From assembly GCF_014645695.1 (NCBI RefSeq), contig NZ_BMMF01000013.1, forward strand, positions 124,001 through 188,000: DNA of 64,000 bases, read 5' to 3'. The position numbers and the translations under genes are program-made. Within the stretch, counting starts at the first letter, position 1. Every line of letters starts with the position of its first letter. The notes below the pieces were generated by a model. The model saw only the letters and a program-made list of their open reading frames with translations. It had not been told where the DNA came from and searched no databases. Origin of the DNA: Salinarimonas ramus. GTDB taxonomy: Bacteria > Pseudomonadota > Alphaproteobacteria > Rhizobiales > Beijerinckiaceae. Shown one piece after another: positions 27,736 to 36,369 of the stretch.

Positions 27736-30573
27736 TCATTCCGCGAGCTGCCGCCGGGCGAGATCCGCGAACACGCCGCCCTGCGCCATCAGCTCCGCGT
27801 AGGTGCCGTGCTCCACCACGCGTCCGGCGTCGACGACGTAGATCGTGTCGGCGTTGGCGATGGTGGACAGGCGGTGCGCGATGACGACGCGCGTGCAGTT
27901 CAGCTTGTCGAGCGCCTGCGTCACGATGGACTGCACCTCGTTGTCGAGCGCGCTCGTCGCCTCGTCGAGGAGCATGATGCGCGGGCGGCGGATGATGGCG
28001 CGCGCGAGCATCAGGCGCTGGCACTGCCCGCCTGACAGCGTCGAGCCGCCGTCGCTGAGCATGGTGTGGAGCCCGTCCGGCATGCGGCGGATGTCCTCGG
28101 CGAAGCCCACCTGCTCGGCCGCCCACCAGGCGTCCTCCTCGCTCATGTCCGTGCCGGAGGTGATGTTCTCGAAGATCGTGCCGGTCATCACCCGCACGGT
28201 CTGCAGGACGACGCCGAAATTGCGCCGCACGGCGCGCTTGTTGAGCTGGCGAATGTCCATGCCGTCGAGGAAGACGGCGCCCGCCTCCGGATCGTCGAAG
28301 CCGAGGAGCAGGCGCATCAGCGAGGACTTGCCGGCGCCCGACGGGCCGACGACGGCGACGAACTGCCCCGCCTTCGCCGAGAGGCTCACGCCCTTGAGGA
28401 CGAGGGGCTGGTCCGGGACGTAGCGGAATTTCACCTCGCGCACGTCGATGTCGCCGCGCAGGATCCCGGGGTCCTCCTCGCCTTCCTGATGCTCCTCCCG
28501 TGCTTCCAGGAGCGGACGCAGCCGGTCCCAGGTCGGCACGAGCGCGGTGAGCGCGAGGCCGGACTGGACGACCTGGTTCACGGCGAGCGCGAACTGGCCG
28601 AAAGCCGCGTAGAAGGCCATGAACTGGGCGGGATCGATGGTCCCCTCCAGCCCCGTGGCGGAGAGGCCGGCCCAGCTCACGTCGACGTGGAAGATCGCGA
28701 AGAGCTGGTCCGTGATCAGGCCGATGGCGAGCACGATGGCCAGCACGGAGCCGAAGGTGAAGACCGCGTTCGTCGTCTGCCCCGCATTGGCGAGGCGCCC
28801 GGCCTCGTAGGTGCGGGCCTGGCTTTCCGCGAACTTCGCCGACCAGCGCGCGAAGGCACGACGTTCCGCGTCGTTGGTGCGCAGCTCCGTCACGCCGCCG
28901 AGATATTGCACGACGTCCGCCTCCACCTCGCCCCTGATGTCGAGCTGGCGACGCTGGACCGCCACGGCGCGGCGGCCGAAGACGTAGTTCAAAGCGCCGA
29001 CGACGAGGGCGACGACGGCGACGGTGAGCGCGAGGCGCACCTCGTAATAGAGCATGATGGCGAGCGAGAACGTGCCGTTCACGCAGGCCATGATGATGAA
29101 GAGCGTGTTGTCGCTCAAAAGCTGGCGCATCTCCTCGACGCCGCGCACGCGCACCGAGAGGTCGCCCGCGGTGAAGTCGCGGAAGAACTCGGTCGGCAGC
29201 CGCAGGAGCCGGCCGAAGACGGCGAGCTGCGTGCGCGAGCTCGCCCAGCCCTCGATGCGCAGGAGCGCGAGGCTCTGCACGATTGAGAAGCCCGCGCCCG
29301 CGATCGCCACCGCGACCATCATGCACACGAGGACGAGGAGCTCGCCGCGCGCGGCCTCCGGCACGGCGCTGCCGATGATCTGCTCGATCATGAGCGGCAT
29401 GGCGAAGGCGACGCAGCCCGCGAGCAGCATGGCGACGACGAGGCGGCGCACGTCGCCGCCCAGACCCTGCAGGCCGATCCCCAGCACGTCGCGGAAGCCG
29501 ACGGAGCGGCTCGGCAGGAGGCGCACGAGGCTCTGCGCGTCGCGGGCGAAGCGCCCGGCATTCGCGGCGCTCACCCGCTCGCTGCGCATCGTGGCGGGGT
29601 CGAGCGCCTCGTAGCGGCCGGGCCCCGCGGGCAAGAGCGCGACGGGCGTGCGCTCCGGGCCGGAGAAGGCGAGGAGCGGCCCCATGTCGGCGCGCCACCA
29701 ACCGTCGTCGAGGCGGATGGGGAGCGTGTGGAAGCCGCCGAGCTCGGCGAGCATGGCGAGCGGGTCGGAGGCGCGCGCGGCGGCGTCCATCCCGCCTTTC
29801 GGCAGGTCGAGCACGATGCCGGCGGCCTTCGCCACGAGGCAGGCGGCGGCGAGGAGCGGCGTCCCGGCGGTGGCGACCGGCGCGGCCGGCGTCCCTGCGC
29901 CCACCGCGGCGAGGGCGCCGATGGAGCCGTCGAAAGAGGTCGTGTCGCCCCCGCGGCGTGCGTCGAGGCGTTTCCAGACGCCTTCACGGTCGGTGTCGAG
30001 GGCCGCGAGGATGCGCGCGAGCACGTTCGCGTGGACCCGCTGGAGATCCGCGGTCCAGGATCCGCCGACCCACGAGCCGCCGGCCCACGAGCCGCCGAGC
30101 CGATCGCGCGTGCGCAGGCTCTCGATCGCCGTACCCGGCGCCGCGGCGTCGGCATCGGGGAGCGCGTCCTCGAGACGCCCGACCCAGGCCGCGACGGCGC
30201 GCGCGAGATCGTCCGCGACCACGTTAGCCGAGGCCGCGACGGTGCCGAGATCGGCCGCGACGATGCGCGTGCCGGCGCCGGGCACGGCGAGCACGCGCGC
30301 CTCGCCCTCCCCGACGGGGAAGCCGAAGGCGATCTCCCCGGCGGCGACCTGGACGAGCCCGTGGCGACGCCCGTTCGGCTCGACGACGAAGAGGTTGAGC
30401 GTGCCTTCGATCACGAGCACGACGGCGTCGGCGCGCGCGAGATCGATCACGTCGCGGGCCGAGACCCGGCGTGCGGCGTCGGCGCGGCCGATCGCGGACG
30501 CGATCCGCGCCGCATGGGACGCCTCGGCGGAGGTGCCCGCGCGGGCGGGCAGGGTTTCGACGCCGCCGCTCAT
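27736..30573 (-). CDS. NHLP-type export ABC transporter, permease/ATPase subunit (TIGR03797-like)
   Basis: A 945-residue half-transporter of the second NHLP (NHLM) bacteriocin-export type. The N-terminal roughly 340 residues are a cNMP-like/regulatory region without peptidase. Then come a type 1 ABC exporter membrane domain with LRLPTEFFRDFTAGDLSVRV and the nucleotide-binding domain: Walker A VVGPSGAGKSS, signature STLSGGQCQRL (Cys replacing the usual Arg before QR), Walker B IMLLDEATSALD and the H-loop VIAHRLST. A Gly-Gly-Ser-Trp motif is repeated three times near residues 165-180. Its start overlaps the stop of the partner ABC gene by four bases. NHLP exporters normally move ribosomal peptides; none is visible here, and the nearest biosynthetic genes are nonribosomal. 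Confidence 0.9.
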   Translation of the reverse strand: MSGGVETLPARAGTSAEASHAARIASAIGRADAARRVSARDVIDLARADAVVLVIEGTLNLFVVEPNGRRHGLVQVAAGEIAFGFPVGEGEARVLAVPGAGTRIVAADLGTVAASANVVADDLARAVAAWVGRLEDALPDADAAAPGTAIESLRTRDRLGGSWAGGSWVGGSWTADLQRVHANVLARILAALDTDREGVWKRLDARRGGDTTSFDGSIGALAAVGAGTPAAPVATAGTPLLAAACLVAKAAGIVLDLPKGGMDAAARASDPLAMLAELGGFHTLPIRLDDGWWRADMGPLLAFSGPERTPVALLPAGPGRYEALDPATMRSERVSAANAGRFARDAQSLVRLLPSRSVGFRDVLGIGLQGLGGDVRRLVVAMLLAGCVAFAMPLMIEQIIGSAVPEAARGELLVLVCMMVAVAIAGAGFSIVQSLALLRIEGWASSRTQLAVFGRLLRLPTEFFRDFTAGDLSVRVRGVEEMRQLLSDNTLFIIMACVNGTFSLAIMLYYEVRLALTVAVVALVVGALNYVFGRRAVAVQRRQLDIRGEVEADVVQYLGGVTELRTNDAERRAFARWSAKFAESQARTYEAGRLANAGQTTNAVFTFGSVLAIVLAIGLITDQLFAIFHVDVSWAGLSATGLEGTIDPAQFMAFYAAFGQFALAVNQVVQSGLALTALVPTWDRLRPLLEAREEHQEGEEDPGILRGDIDVREVKFRYVPDQPLVLKGVSLSAKAGQFVAVVGPSGAGKSSLMRLLLGFDDPEAGAVFLDGMDIRQLNKRAVRRNFGVVLQTVRVMTGTIFENITSGTDMSEEDAWWAAEQVGFAEDIRRMPDGLHTMLSDGGSTLSGGQCQRLMLARAIIRRPRIMLLDEATSALDNEVQSIVTQALDKLNCTRVVIAHRLSTIANADTIYVVDAGRVVEHGTYAELMAQGGVFADLARRQLAE

Positions 30574-32750
30574 CCCGCCGCCACCAGCTGCGCGTAGTGT
30601 CCGCCCGTCGCCATGAGCTCCTCGTGCGTTCCGCGCTCCACCACCTTGCCGTGGTCGAGGACGACGATCTCGTCGGCGTCCCGGATCGTGCTGAGGCGGT
30701 GGGCGATGATCAGGCAGGTGCAGCCGCGCGCGCGCAGCCGCTCGTCGATCTTCAGCTCGGTGAGCGGATCGAGGGCCGCCGTCGCCTCGTCGAGGACGAC
30801 GATGGAGGGGTTTCGCGCCAGCCCGCGGGCGATCTCGATGCGCTGGCGCTGACCACCGGAGAAGTTCGAGCCGCCCTCCTCCACCGCGCTCTCGTAGCCG
30901 CCGGCGCGCGCCGCGATCGTGTCGTGGATCTGCGCGTCGAGCGCTGCGCGGTAGACGTCCTGCGGGGCGATGGTGTCGTCCCACATGGTGATGTTCTCGC
31001 GGATCGTGCCGCGGAAGAGATGGATGTCCTGCTGGATGTAGGCCACCGACGCGACGAATTGGCCGCGCGGGATCTCCTCGATGGGCTTGCCGTCGAACAG
31101 GATCTGACCGGCGCGGGCCTGGTAGAGCCCGGTGACGAGCCGCGCGATGGTCGACTTGCCGCTGCCGCTGCCGCCGACGAGCGCGACGCGCGCGCCGGGG
31201 GCGAGCGTCAGGTCGAAGCCCTCGATGAGCGGCGGATCGAGGCGGCCGTAGGCGAAGGAGACGCCGCGCAATTCGAGCGCGCCCGAAAGCGTCGCGGCGC
31301 TGCCCGCGCCCTGCGGCGCAGCCGGCGGCAGCATCTCCACCTTCGCCATCAGCGGGTCGGGGCGGGTGTTCATCGCATCGTCGATGCGCACCACGTCGGC
31401 GACCGTCTCCTGGATCTTGCCGGAGAACATGACGAGCGCGATCACCGGCTGGACGAAGCGCGTCAGCACGGCCTGGAAGGCGACGAGGCCGCCCACCGTG
31501 AGATCGCCGTCCATGATCAAGAGGCCGCCGAAGCCGAGGAAGGCGGCGAGCACCAGGTTGTTGATGAATTCCGGCACGGTGTTGAGGAGCGCGCCCAGCG
31601 CGTTGAGCTTCTGCTGGGCGTTGGCGACGCCGGAATAGTGCGAGGCCCAGCGGCTGAAGACGTCGCTCTCGACGCCGGTCGCCTTGATGGTCTCGATGTT
31701 CTCGATGGCGCCCAGCAGCGCGCTGTTCGCCTTCGCCTGCACGCCCTGGAGATCGGTCGCGAGCGACACACGCGGCGCCTGGGCGAGGATGATCGCGGCG
31801 AAATTCAGGACCATGGCGCCGATCGCGAGCAGCGTCAGCTGCCAGCTGAGGAAGACCATCACGGCCGCGTAGAACACCACGACGAGGGCGTTGACGACGT
31901 TGAGGCTGACCTCGTTGCCCATCACCACGGCGACGCGATTGCACGCGTCGACCCGGGTGACGAGATCGCCGACCTGGCGCTGGGTGAAGAACACCGCCGG
32001 CGCCCGCAGGAGGTGCCAGATCAGGAGCGCCGTCTGCGTGATGGCGAGCTTCGTCTGGAGCCGCAGGATGTAGGCGCGCTGCAGCCAGGTGAGGAGCCCG
32101 TTCGCAAGCATGGCGAGGGAGAGCCCGATGGCGAGCGGCAGGAGCCAGCCCGCGAGCCCGCGGGTGAGGACGTCGTCGACGAGCGCCTTCAGGAAGGCCG
32201 GCAGCAGCAGCCCGGGCAGGACCAGCATCACGCCGAAGAGAGCCACCAGAGCGAAGGCGTCGCGCGAGCCCGGCAGCAGGCGCGCGAGCGAGCGCAGCAG
32301 GGAAGGCGGATGCCCTCCCCTACGGAAGCCGGGCGCCGGCGCGACCTGCAGCACCCGCCCCGCATAGGAGCGCGCGAACTCCTCGCGCGCGACCGAGCGC
32401 TTGCCGCCGGCGGGATCGTTGAGGAAGACGCGATCGCCCTTGGCGCCTTCGAGCACGACGTACTGGTTCTGCTCCCACGTGACGATCACGGGCATGGGCA
32501 GCGCCAGCACCGCCGCCGCGTCCGGTGCGGCGCTCTGCGTCTTCAGGCCGTACTCGCCGCAGCCGCGGTCCAGGTTCTCGAAGCGCGTGCCGTCGCGGGA
32601 GGTGCCGGTCGCCTCGCGCAGGTCGGTGATGGTCTCCCACCGTCCGAAATGCGCGAGCACGATGGCGAGCGCCGCCGCGCCCGATTCCGCGGGGTCCATC
32701 TGCAGGAAGGTCGGCGTCGAGACCCGACCGGGCTTGGGCTCACGTGCCAT
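30570..32750 (-). CDS. NHLP-type peptidase/permease/ATPase ABC transporter with inactive C39 domain
   Basis: A 726-residue exporter of the NHLP peptidase/permease/ATPase type (TIGR03796-like): an N-terminal C39 domain (about 10-130), six membrane helices and an ATPase with GGSGSGKST, FSGGQRQRIEIARG and IVVLDEATAALD. In active C39 domains a Cys in a V-E-C-G-A-A context and a His in N-H-F form the dyad. Here the matching residues are Ser23 (AESGAAAL) and Gln96 (WEQNQYVVLEG), while Asp112 (LNDPAGG) remains. Leader cleavage is therefore unlikely, and the domain may only bind substrate, as in HlyB-type exporters. Its start overlaps the membrane-fusion gene by 11 bp. The ATG at 32750 precedes the C39 domain directly. 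Confidence 0.92.
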   Translation of the reverse strand: MAREPKPGRVSTPTFLQMDPAESGAAALAIVLAHFGRWETITDLREATGTSRDGTRFENLDRGCGEYGLKTQSAAPDAAAVLALPMPVIVTWEQNQYVVLEGAKGDRVFLNDPAGGKRSVAREEFARSYAGRVLQVAPAPGFRRGGHPPSLLRSLARLLPGSRDAFALVALFGVMLVLPGLLLPAFLKALVDDVLTRGLAGWLLPLAIGLSLAMLANGLLTWLQRAYILRLQTKLAITQTALLIWHLLRAPAVFFTQRQVGDLVTRVDACNRVAVVMGNEVSLNVVNALVVVFYAAVMVFLSWQLTLLAIGAMVLNFAAIILAQAPRVSLATDLQGVQAKANSALLGAIENIETIKATGVESDVFSRWASHYSGVANAQQKLNALGALLNTVPEFINNLVLAAFLGFGGLLIMDGDLTVGGLVAFQAVLTRFVQPVIALVMFSGKIQETVADVVRIDDAMNTRPDPLMAKVEMLPPAAPQGAGSAATLSGALELRGVSFAYGRLDPPLIEGFDLTLAPGARVALVGGSGSGKSTIARLVTGLYQARAGQILFDGKPIEEIPRGQFVASVAYIQQDIHLFRGTIRENITMWDDTIAPQDVYRAALDAQIHDTIAARAGGYESAVEEGGSNFSGGQRQRIEIARGLARNPSIVVLDEATAALDPLTELKIDERLRARGCTCLIIAHRLSTIRDADEIVVLDHGKVVERGTHEELMATGGHYAQLVAAG

Positions 32751-33984
32751 GCCCGACCCAGCTCCGGAAGACGGGGATGACGAGATTGGCCGGCGCCTCC
32801 TCGCGCACCACGACGGAGACCGCCGACATCGTGCCGTGCGTGATGGCGTAGGGCGGCCCCTCGCCCGAGGACCAGGCGAGCCCGCTCGGCGTGCTCGCAT
32901 CGGCCTTCATCGTCACCTCGACGAGGATCGGCGGGCCCGACGCGAAGACCTGCTCGGCCATCTGCTGATTTCCGAGCAGGCTCGTGACCGAGGCGAGCGT
33001 CTCCGGCAGCTCGGAGACGCGCGTCACCGTGCCCTGGATCGTCCCCCAGATCGCCCGCTCCGCCGTGCTCGGAGACACGGCGACGTCCATGCCCGGCCCG
33101 ATCTTCTTGCCGTCGGCGGCCTCGAAGAAGGCGACGACGCGCAGCTCGTCGCCCTCCGCGTCGATGCGGGCCACCGGCGCGCCGACGGAAACGACGTCGC
33201 CCTGGCGCGCGGAGAGGCCGATCACGCGCCCGGCGCGGCCGGCGACGACGTTCGTGCGCTCGCTGTGCGTGCGCTCCAGGATGTCGCGATCGGCCGTCGC
33301 CTGAGCGATCTCGCGGCGCAGGGCGTCGAGCTCGTCCTGGCGCTGATCCTCGAATTCCAGGTATTCGAGGTTCGCCTGCGCGACCTCGACGTCGCTCTCG
33401 TTGACCTGCAGGCGCGTGTCGGCGAGGTCGGCGCGCACCTGCTGAAGGCGCGCTTCGGTGGTGAGGCCCTCGCGCCGCTCGCGCTCGACGACGGCGAGGA
33501 GATCGGCGAGGTAGTCCACCCGCTGCTGGAGGGTGCGCTTGCGATCCTCGATGACGGCGATGTGCCGGTCCGTGGCGCTCCGGCGCTCGGCGAGATCCAC
33601 CCGAACCTGCGCCGAGCGGACGTCGTAGGTGTCCTGGAGCCGCTGGATCTGCTGATTGGCGGCCTCGATGCGGACCGCATCGCCCGGCTGCCCGATGCGC
33701 GCGACGATCTGGCCCTCGGTGACGCTCGCGCCGATGTCGACGGCGAGCTCGACGACGGTGCCGTCGCCGACGCTGCGCAGCTCGTAGACGGCGCCGTCCT
33801 GAGCGAGCACGATGCCCAGCCCGCCGACGCGGGTCGTGAGGACGCCGAGCACGCCCCAGACGATCACGGCGATCGTGACGAAGACGAACACGGCCGCGAT
33901 GATCCAGGATCCCGGATCGGTGATGCGGATCGCTGTCTGGAGCCGCTCCGGGCCCGGCAGGCTCGCTTCGCTCGACTGTGCCAC
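32740..33984 (-). CDS. NHLP-system secretion (HlyD-like) membrane-fusion protein
   Basis: The periplasmic adaptor of the NHLP exporter, 414 residues. A cytoplasmic N-terminus (about 30 aa) leads to one membrane helix (WIIAAVFVFVTIAVIVWGVLG), a lipoyl-like half with YELRSVGDGTVVELAVDIGASVTEGQ, a long coiled coil (about 105-250), the second lipoyl half with AGRAGRVIGLSARQGDVV, and a C-terminal domain ending in NLVIPVFRSW. The sequence follows the TIGR03794 type. It is the first of three overlapping NHLP genes. A 131-bp gap separates it from the upstream GT4 gene and holds an AT-richer patch near 34,065-34,075 that could carry a local promoter. Confidence 0.9.
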   Translation of the reverse strand: MAQSSEASLPGPERLQTAIRITDPGSWIIAAVFVFVTIAVIVWGVLGVLTTRVGGLGIVLAQDGAVYELRSVGDGTVVELAVDIGASVTEGQIVARIGQPGDAVRIEAANQQIQRLQDTYDVRSAQVRVDLAERRSATDRHIAVIEDRKRTLQQRVDYLADLLAVVERERREGLTTEARLQQVRADLADTRLQVNESDVEVAQANLEYLEFEDQRQDELDALRREIAQATADRDILERTHSERTNVVAGRAGRVIGLSARQGDVVSVGAPVARIDAEGDELRVVAFFEAADGKKIGPGMDVAVSPSTAERAIWGTIQGTVTRVSELPETLASVTSLLGNQQMAEQVFASGPPILVEVTMKADASTPSGLAWSSGEGPPYAITHGTMSAVSVVVREEAPANLVIPVFRSWVGHGT

Positions 33985-34115
33985 GCTCTCCCCCGGGCTG
34001 TCGCTGCGGTCCTCGCATCGGCTGTGCGTGCGCGCGTGTCCCGGAAGGAAACACCGGAAGCGTTAAGATCACATTGCCCGTGTGGAAATGCGCACCTCCC
34101 AGGTGTGCGCGTCGG

Positions 34116-35282
34116 TCAGAGGTCGCGCAGGAAGCCGACGAGCGCCCCGATCTCCTCCGCCTCCCGGGCTGCGAGAACACGCGTGCGGGAGGCGGCGGCG
34201 CGGCGCCACGGCTCGGGATTCGAGCGCACAGTCTCCAGCGCCGCCAGCCATTCGGCGGTGGAGGCGGCGAAGGGCACGACGAGCCCACCGGCGCCCTCCC
34301 CGCTGCCCAGAGCCTCGCGGATCGCCGGGTAGTCGCGCGCGACGACGGGCACGCCGCGCGCCATCGCCTCGACCGCGACCATGCCGTAGCCCTCGTAGGT
34401 GCTCGCCACGATCAGCGCGCCGATGCTCGCGTAGAAGCGGCCCATGTCGTCGATGCGCTCGATAAGGTCGATCTCGGCCGCCGCGCCCGCGATCGCTACG
34501 CGGAAATCCGCGAAGGCGGCGCCGTGCCCGCCCTGGAGCGCGCGGAAGCGCCAGCCCTCGGGCGCGCGGCGGACGATGTCGGCGAGCGTCGGGCCGCCCT
34601 TGTGGCGGCGCGGGTTGACGAAGCCGAAATCCGCTCGAACGAGCGCCGGACCGCCCGGCTCTGCCGAAAGCCCTCCCATCGGCGGATGCACCGTGAAGCG
34701 GGGCACGCGCGCCAGCGGGTCGACGAAGCGCCCCGACCAGTCCGAGCACGCGATCAGCCCGTCGATGTCGAAGACGAGAGGCGAGCCGATCTCCTCGTGG
34801 ACGCCCGGGCCGAGGCTCGCCGCCATCTCCGCGAGCCGCGCCTCGCCGAGCCGCGCCGCGCCCTCCCAGTCGCCCGTCGCGGCGTATGCCTCCGCCAAGC
34901 CTTCGACGATGCCGCGGTCGAGGTCGAGATGCACGCCGACGATCCGGCAGCCCCGGGCGCGAGCCATGGCGTAGACCGGCTCGGCATGCGCGTGGCTCGC
35001 CCGGGTGAAGGGGGCGTTGACGAGGAGATGCGTCGGGCGGGTCGCGTCGAGCCAGGCGGCGACCTGCGGATACCATGCGGCGCAGGCGGCGGGATCGTCC
35101 GGATCGACGTCGCGCGCAGCCGCGGCGGGCGCGAGCCCCGCGGCGGCCTCGGGTGCGGCGGCTCCCGTGCAGGCGAAGACCTCCATGCCGGCCGCCGCCA
35201 GCGCGATGCCGATGCGCTGGAGATAGACCTCCCCGCCCCCGCCGCGCGGCGGCCAGAGCGGGCCGAGGAGCCCGATCCTCAC
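34116..35282 (-). CDS. GT4-family glycosyltransferase
   Basis: A retaining glycosyltransferase of the GT-B fold, 388 residues. The N-terminal domain opens with IGLLGPLWPPRGGGGEVYLQR, the glycine-rich acceptor loop. The C-terminal domain has the donor-binding EGYGMVAVEAMARGVPVVA (E-x7-E) motif. The first 59 codons of the open frame are non-coding: the start is GTG at 35282, where similarity begins, 10 bp after the thioesterase gene. In this cluster it probably glycosylates the lipopeptide, together with the glycosyltransferase domains fused to the NRPS at 56,072-62,233. The donor sugar cannot be read. Confidence 0.88.
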   Translation of the reverse strand: MRIGLLGPLWPPRGGGGEVYLQRIGIALAAAGMEVFACTGAAAPEAAAGLAPAAAARDVDPDDPAACAAWYPQVAAWLDATRPTHLLVNAPFTRASHAHAEPVYAMARARGCRIVGVHLDLDRGIVEGLAEAYAATGDWEGAARLGEARLAEMAASLGPGVHEEIGSPLVFDIDGLIACSDWSGRFVDPLARVPRFTVHPPMGGLSAEPGGPALVRADFGFVNPRRHKGGPTLADIVRRAPEGWRFRALQGGHGAAFADFRVAIAGAAAEIDLIERIDDMGRFYASIGALIVASTYEGYGMVAVEAMARGVPVVARDYPAIREALGSGEGAGGLVVPFAASTAEWLAALETVRSNPEPWRRAAASRTRVLAAREAEEIGALVGFLRDL

Positions 35283-35292
35283 GCCGGCTCCC

Positions 35293-36009
35293 TCACGACG
35301 GGAGCCACGGCCGGAGGACCCGCAGCGTCTCGGCCAGAGCCGCCGGCGACTTGTCGCGCACGAGGAAATGCCCACCCGGCCCCTGCCGGACGTCGGAGCC
35401 CGCGCCGCCCCAGCGCGTCCATTCGGCCAGGACGTCGCCCGGAACCTGCGTGTCCTCATCGCCGCCGCGGGCGAAGATCGGGCAGGCGAGCGGGAGACCG
35501 TCCGCCGGCGGGGCGTAGCGTTCCATGGCGGCGAGGTCGCCGCGCAGGGCCGGCAAGAACAGGCGCAACAGCTCGGGCTGCTGGCGCAGAGCTTCGGGCA
35601 CGCCGCCGTAATCGTGGTGGAGCCGGTCGATCAGCGCCTCGTCGTCCAGCGTCGAGAACGGGCCCACCGGCTGCACCCGGTGCGGCGCCCGGCAGGCGAA
35701 GACGGTCATCGCCACCGGCGCCGGCAGCCCGGCGCGCGGAAGCGCGCGGGCGAGCTCGAGCGACGCGATCGCCCCGAAGCTGCACCCGACGAGCGCATAG
35801 GGCGCGTCGAACAGGCCCGGCTCCTCGGCCATGGCGCCGACGAGCCGCTCGATCATCTCCGGCAGGTAGGTGATCGCGGGCTCGGAGATGCGGCTCTCGC
35901 GCCCCGGCGCCTGGATGCCGTAGACCCCCACGCTCTCCGGCGCGCTCCGGCTCCAGGGCACGAAGAGCGAGGCGCCGAGCCCCGCATAGGGCCAGCAGAA
36001 GACGCGCAA
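35293..36009 (-). CDS. Type II thioesterase
   Basis: A stand-alone alpha/beta-hydrolase of the GrsT/SrfAD kind that clears misprimed or stalled carrier proteins on NRPS/PKS lines. The N-terminal FCWPYAGLGASLF motif, the nucleophile elbow GCSFGA with Ser77, and His214 in GPGGHFLV are all present; the length (238 aa here) is normal. The only in-frame conventional start is TTG at 36009, which has no ribosome-binding site. A CTG at 36093, just after the MbtH stop and behind a GAGGGGGAGAG box, would add 28 residues and is the more convincing start. The gene sits between MbtH and GT4 genes in the same operon. Confidence 0.88.
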   Translation of the reverse strand: MRVFCWPYAGLGASLFVPWSRSAPESVGVYGIQAPGRESRISEPAITYLPEMIERLVGAMAEEPGLFDAPYALVGCSFGAIASLELARALPRAGLPAPVAMTVFACRAPHRVQPVGPFSTLDDEALIDRLHHDYGGVPEALRQQPELLRLFLPALRGDLAAMERYAPPADGLPLACPIFARGGDEDTQVPGDVLAEWTRWGGAGSDVRQGPGGHFLVRDKSPAALAETLRVLRPWLPS

Positions 36010-36106
36010 ACGCGGCCGATCGGGACGCCGCGGCGGCAGGAGCCAGCCGCCGGCGCTGCCCGGCCGCGGGAGGGGCCGTGCGGTGGCACTCAGGACGCTC
36101 TCCCCC

Positions 36107-36319
36107 TCACCGGCCTTGCTCCTCCATCTTCTTGCGCAGGGAGAGCGGGCGCATGTCCGTCCAGACCTCCTCGATGTAGGAGAGGCACGCGGCTTTCGGG
36201 CCCTCCTTGCCCACGGCCGTCCAGCCGGGCGGGATCTCCCGATAGGTCGGCCAGATCGAGTATTGCTCCTCGTGGTTCACCACGACGGCGTAGATCGTGC
36301 GGTCCTCGTCCTCGTCCAT
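36107..36319 (-). CDS. MbtH-like protein
   Basis: A 70-residue chaperone that binds and activates NRPS adenylation domains. It carries the full family pattern: [10 protein letters not shown] (residues 15-24), PPGW (30-33), the Cys-Leu-x-Tyr-Ile block and [11 protein letters not shown] (52-62). The start was set to the Met at 36319 because it gives the usual length; the longer open frame upstream lacks similarity. At least one of the four A domains in the window probably needs it for solubility or activity. Confidence 0.97.
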   Translation of the reverse strand: MDEDEDRTIYAVVVNHEEQYSIWPTYREIPPGWTAVGKEGPKAACLSYIEEVWTDMRPLSLRKKMEEQGR

Positions 36320-36369
36320 GCTCGGCCCTCCCGGCCGTCGTTCGCAGTCTCGTTCGCAGGTGGCGGCGC

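Noticed and set aside
32301-32330. Resemblance of a segment in the NHLP ABC gene to the palindromic repeat at 1013-1208
   Set aside because: The encoded residues (GFRRGGHPPSLL) fit the normal linker after the C39 domain in this transporter family, and the DNA match is short and imperfect.
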